Shown here piece by piece: positions 63,222-64,000 of a DNA stretch of 64,000 nucleotides; position 1 is the stretch's first letter; the number at the start of each line of letters is the position of its first letter. Source of the DNA: Chitinophaga pendula. Lineage in GTDB: Bacteria > Bacteroidota > Bacteroidia > Chitinophagales > Chitinophagaceae. The translations under genes and the position numbers were made by a program. Under the pieces are notes generated by a model that ran no database searches, was not told the DNA's origin, and was given only the letters and a program-made list of their open reading frames with translations. The stretch lies in the NCBI RefSeq assembly GCF_020386615.1, contig NZ_CP077769.1, positions 5,753,501-5,817,500 of the forward strand, in the 5' to 3' direction.

Positions 63222-63257
63222 AGGGTTTATTACGTGTACATATGCGTAATAAACCCT
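63222..63257 (+). terminator. Hairpin after the VWA gene
   Basis: AGGGTTTATTACG and CGTAATAAACCCT pair perfectly across 10 bases. There is no T-run, so it may be a stability hairpin rather than a strict terminator. Confidence 0.55.
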
Positions 63258-63377
63258 CCTGGCGGTCATCCTATTCATCACTTCCTCTTCTGTCAACCGG
63301 CAGTGAACTTTCTTCACACAGAGATATGCCCAGAACTCCCTAAAAAATTGTTATTTTGCCTCTCGAAATAGAAGCAA

Positions 63378-64000
63378 ATGATAATAAACTTGAGTGATAC
63401 CAACTCGCTTGTAGGAGAATGGCTAAGCGAGATCAGGAGTGTTGACGTACAAACGGACAGAATGCGCTTCCGTCGTAATATGGAACGTCTGGGCGAAATT
63501 GCCGCATACGAGATCAGCAAGACGCTGGAATATGTGGACAAAGAAGTACAGACCCCTATGGGCTTCGCAACCTGCCGTGTATTAAAAGAACAACCTGTAC
63601 TGGCTACTATCCTCAGGGCTGGACTGGCGCTTCACCAGGGGCTGCTTCATTATTATGATAAAGCAGACCATGCATTTATCTCTGCTTACCGCAAACACAA
63701 CAGAGATGGCTCTTTTGATATCAACCTGGAGTACGTTTCCAGTCCATCAATAGATGGACAAGTGGTGATTCTGTCCGATCCTATGCTGGCCACCGGTGCT
63801 TCTCTGGTGAAAACCATCGAACACCTGCAGGATATTGGCAAGCCCAAGCATATCCACCTGGTAGTAGCCATTGCCTGTACCGTTGGCATTGAATACGTGC
63901 TACGTAACACCGACAGTACCAACCTGAGCATATGGGCAGGTGATATTGACGATGAATTAACTGCCAAAGGGTATATTGTACCAGGCCTGGGTGATGCAGG
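63378..64000 (+). CDS. upp: Uracil phosphoribosyltransferase (cut by window edge)
   Basis: An open frame of 207 codons running into the right edge, starting at the ATG 63378 (MIINLSDTNSLVG). It matches UPRTase, which makes UMP from uracil and PRPP: the ATILRAGLALHQG segment, the PRPP-binding DPMLATGAS and the end GYIVPGLGDAG, only a few residues short of the normal C-terminus. The N-terminus is close to the bacterial type. The C-terminal end is missing because of the window. Confidence 0.93.
   Translation, partial: MIINLSDTNSLVGEWLSEIRSVDVQTDRMRFRRNMERLGEIAAYEISKTLEYVDKEVQTPMGFATCRVLKEQPVLATILRAGLALHQGLLHYYDKADHAFISAYRKHNRDGSFDINLEYVSSPSIDGQVVILSDPMLATGASLVKTIEHLQDIGKPKHIHLVVAIACTVGIEYVLRNTDSTNLSIWAGDIDDELTAKGYIVPGLGDA

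Overview
The window looks like a stretch of chromosome from a Bacteroidota bacterium of the Chitinophaga type. This rests on protein families (FecR/TonB receptor with STN domain, SusC/RagA signature motifs, DUF4293, AnmK, bacterial-type AspS, PhoB/PhoR with an OprO/P-like porin), on Bacteroidota promoter boxes (TTG, about 19 bp, then TAnnTTTG) upstream of many genes, and on the scarcity of Shine-Dalgarno sequences. No rRNA, tRNA, CRISPR array, transposase or prophage was recognised. Species-level assignment is not possible from this evidence.

Layout. 1-4.9 kb: a truncated secreted protein, then an AT-rich accessory patch with two tiny conserved proteins, an XRE regulator, a lipoprotein with an HExxH zinc site and its coupled partner. 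4.9-11.5 kb: a secreted protein with a possible caspase-like (clan CD) C-terminus, a DUF1003 membrane protein, a PhoB/PhoR-like two-component pair and a convergent phosphate-porin-like gene. 11.6-16.5 kb: a minus-strand cluster of two SGNH hydrolases, an MBOAT acyltransferase and a fatty acid hydroxylase, probably an envelope O-acylation module. 16.7-30.6 kb: a GH73 glucosaminidase, aspS, an FAD oxidoreductase, a 2041-residue alpha-2-macroglobulin, sucD, and an MlaF/MlaE-like lipid transporter with an unknown, faintly kinase-like protein. 30.7-40.4 kb: an S41 protease and a fecR / TonB receptor / beta-helix lipoprotein locus with two paralogous cargo-like proteins. 41-50.3 kb: maeB, a DUF4293 protein, uvrA, a solitary ECF sigma factor, a DMT exporter and a thiolase. 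50.5-64 kb: rlmN with two pseudouridine synthases, a 1-Cys peroxiredoxin followed by a 38-residue small ORF, a WYL regulator, two LolA-like paralogues, adenine deaminase, anmK, a von Willebrand A protein and the beginning of upp.

The most unusual signal is not a gene. Two arrays of TATA-containing units repeat with a strict 11-bp period (4637-4790 and 44107-44287). They are homologous to one another in inverted orientation, differ by exactly one 11-bp unit between their conserved blocks, and each sits between two convergent genes and between two hairpin terminators. I know of no named element with this architecture. It resembles in placement, but not in sequence, the BIME/REP elements of enterobacteria and is my candidate for an undescribed system. 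Other points worth attention are SusC-plug signature motifs lying inside the alpha-2-macroglobulin, a possible His/Cys dyad in the 732-residue secreted protein, a FecR/receptor pair without its sigma factor, promoters that imply leaderless ade and anmK messages, and the 38-residue ORF behind the peroxiredoxin gene.
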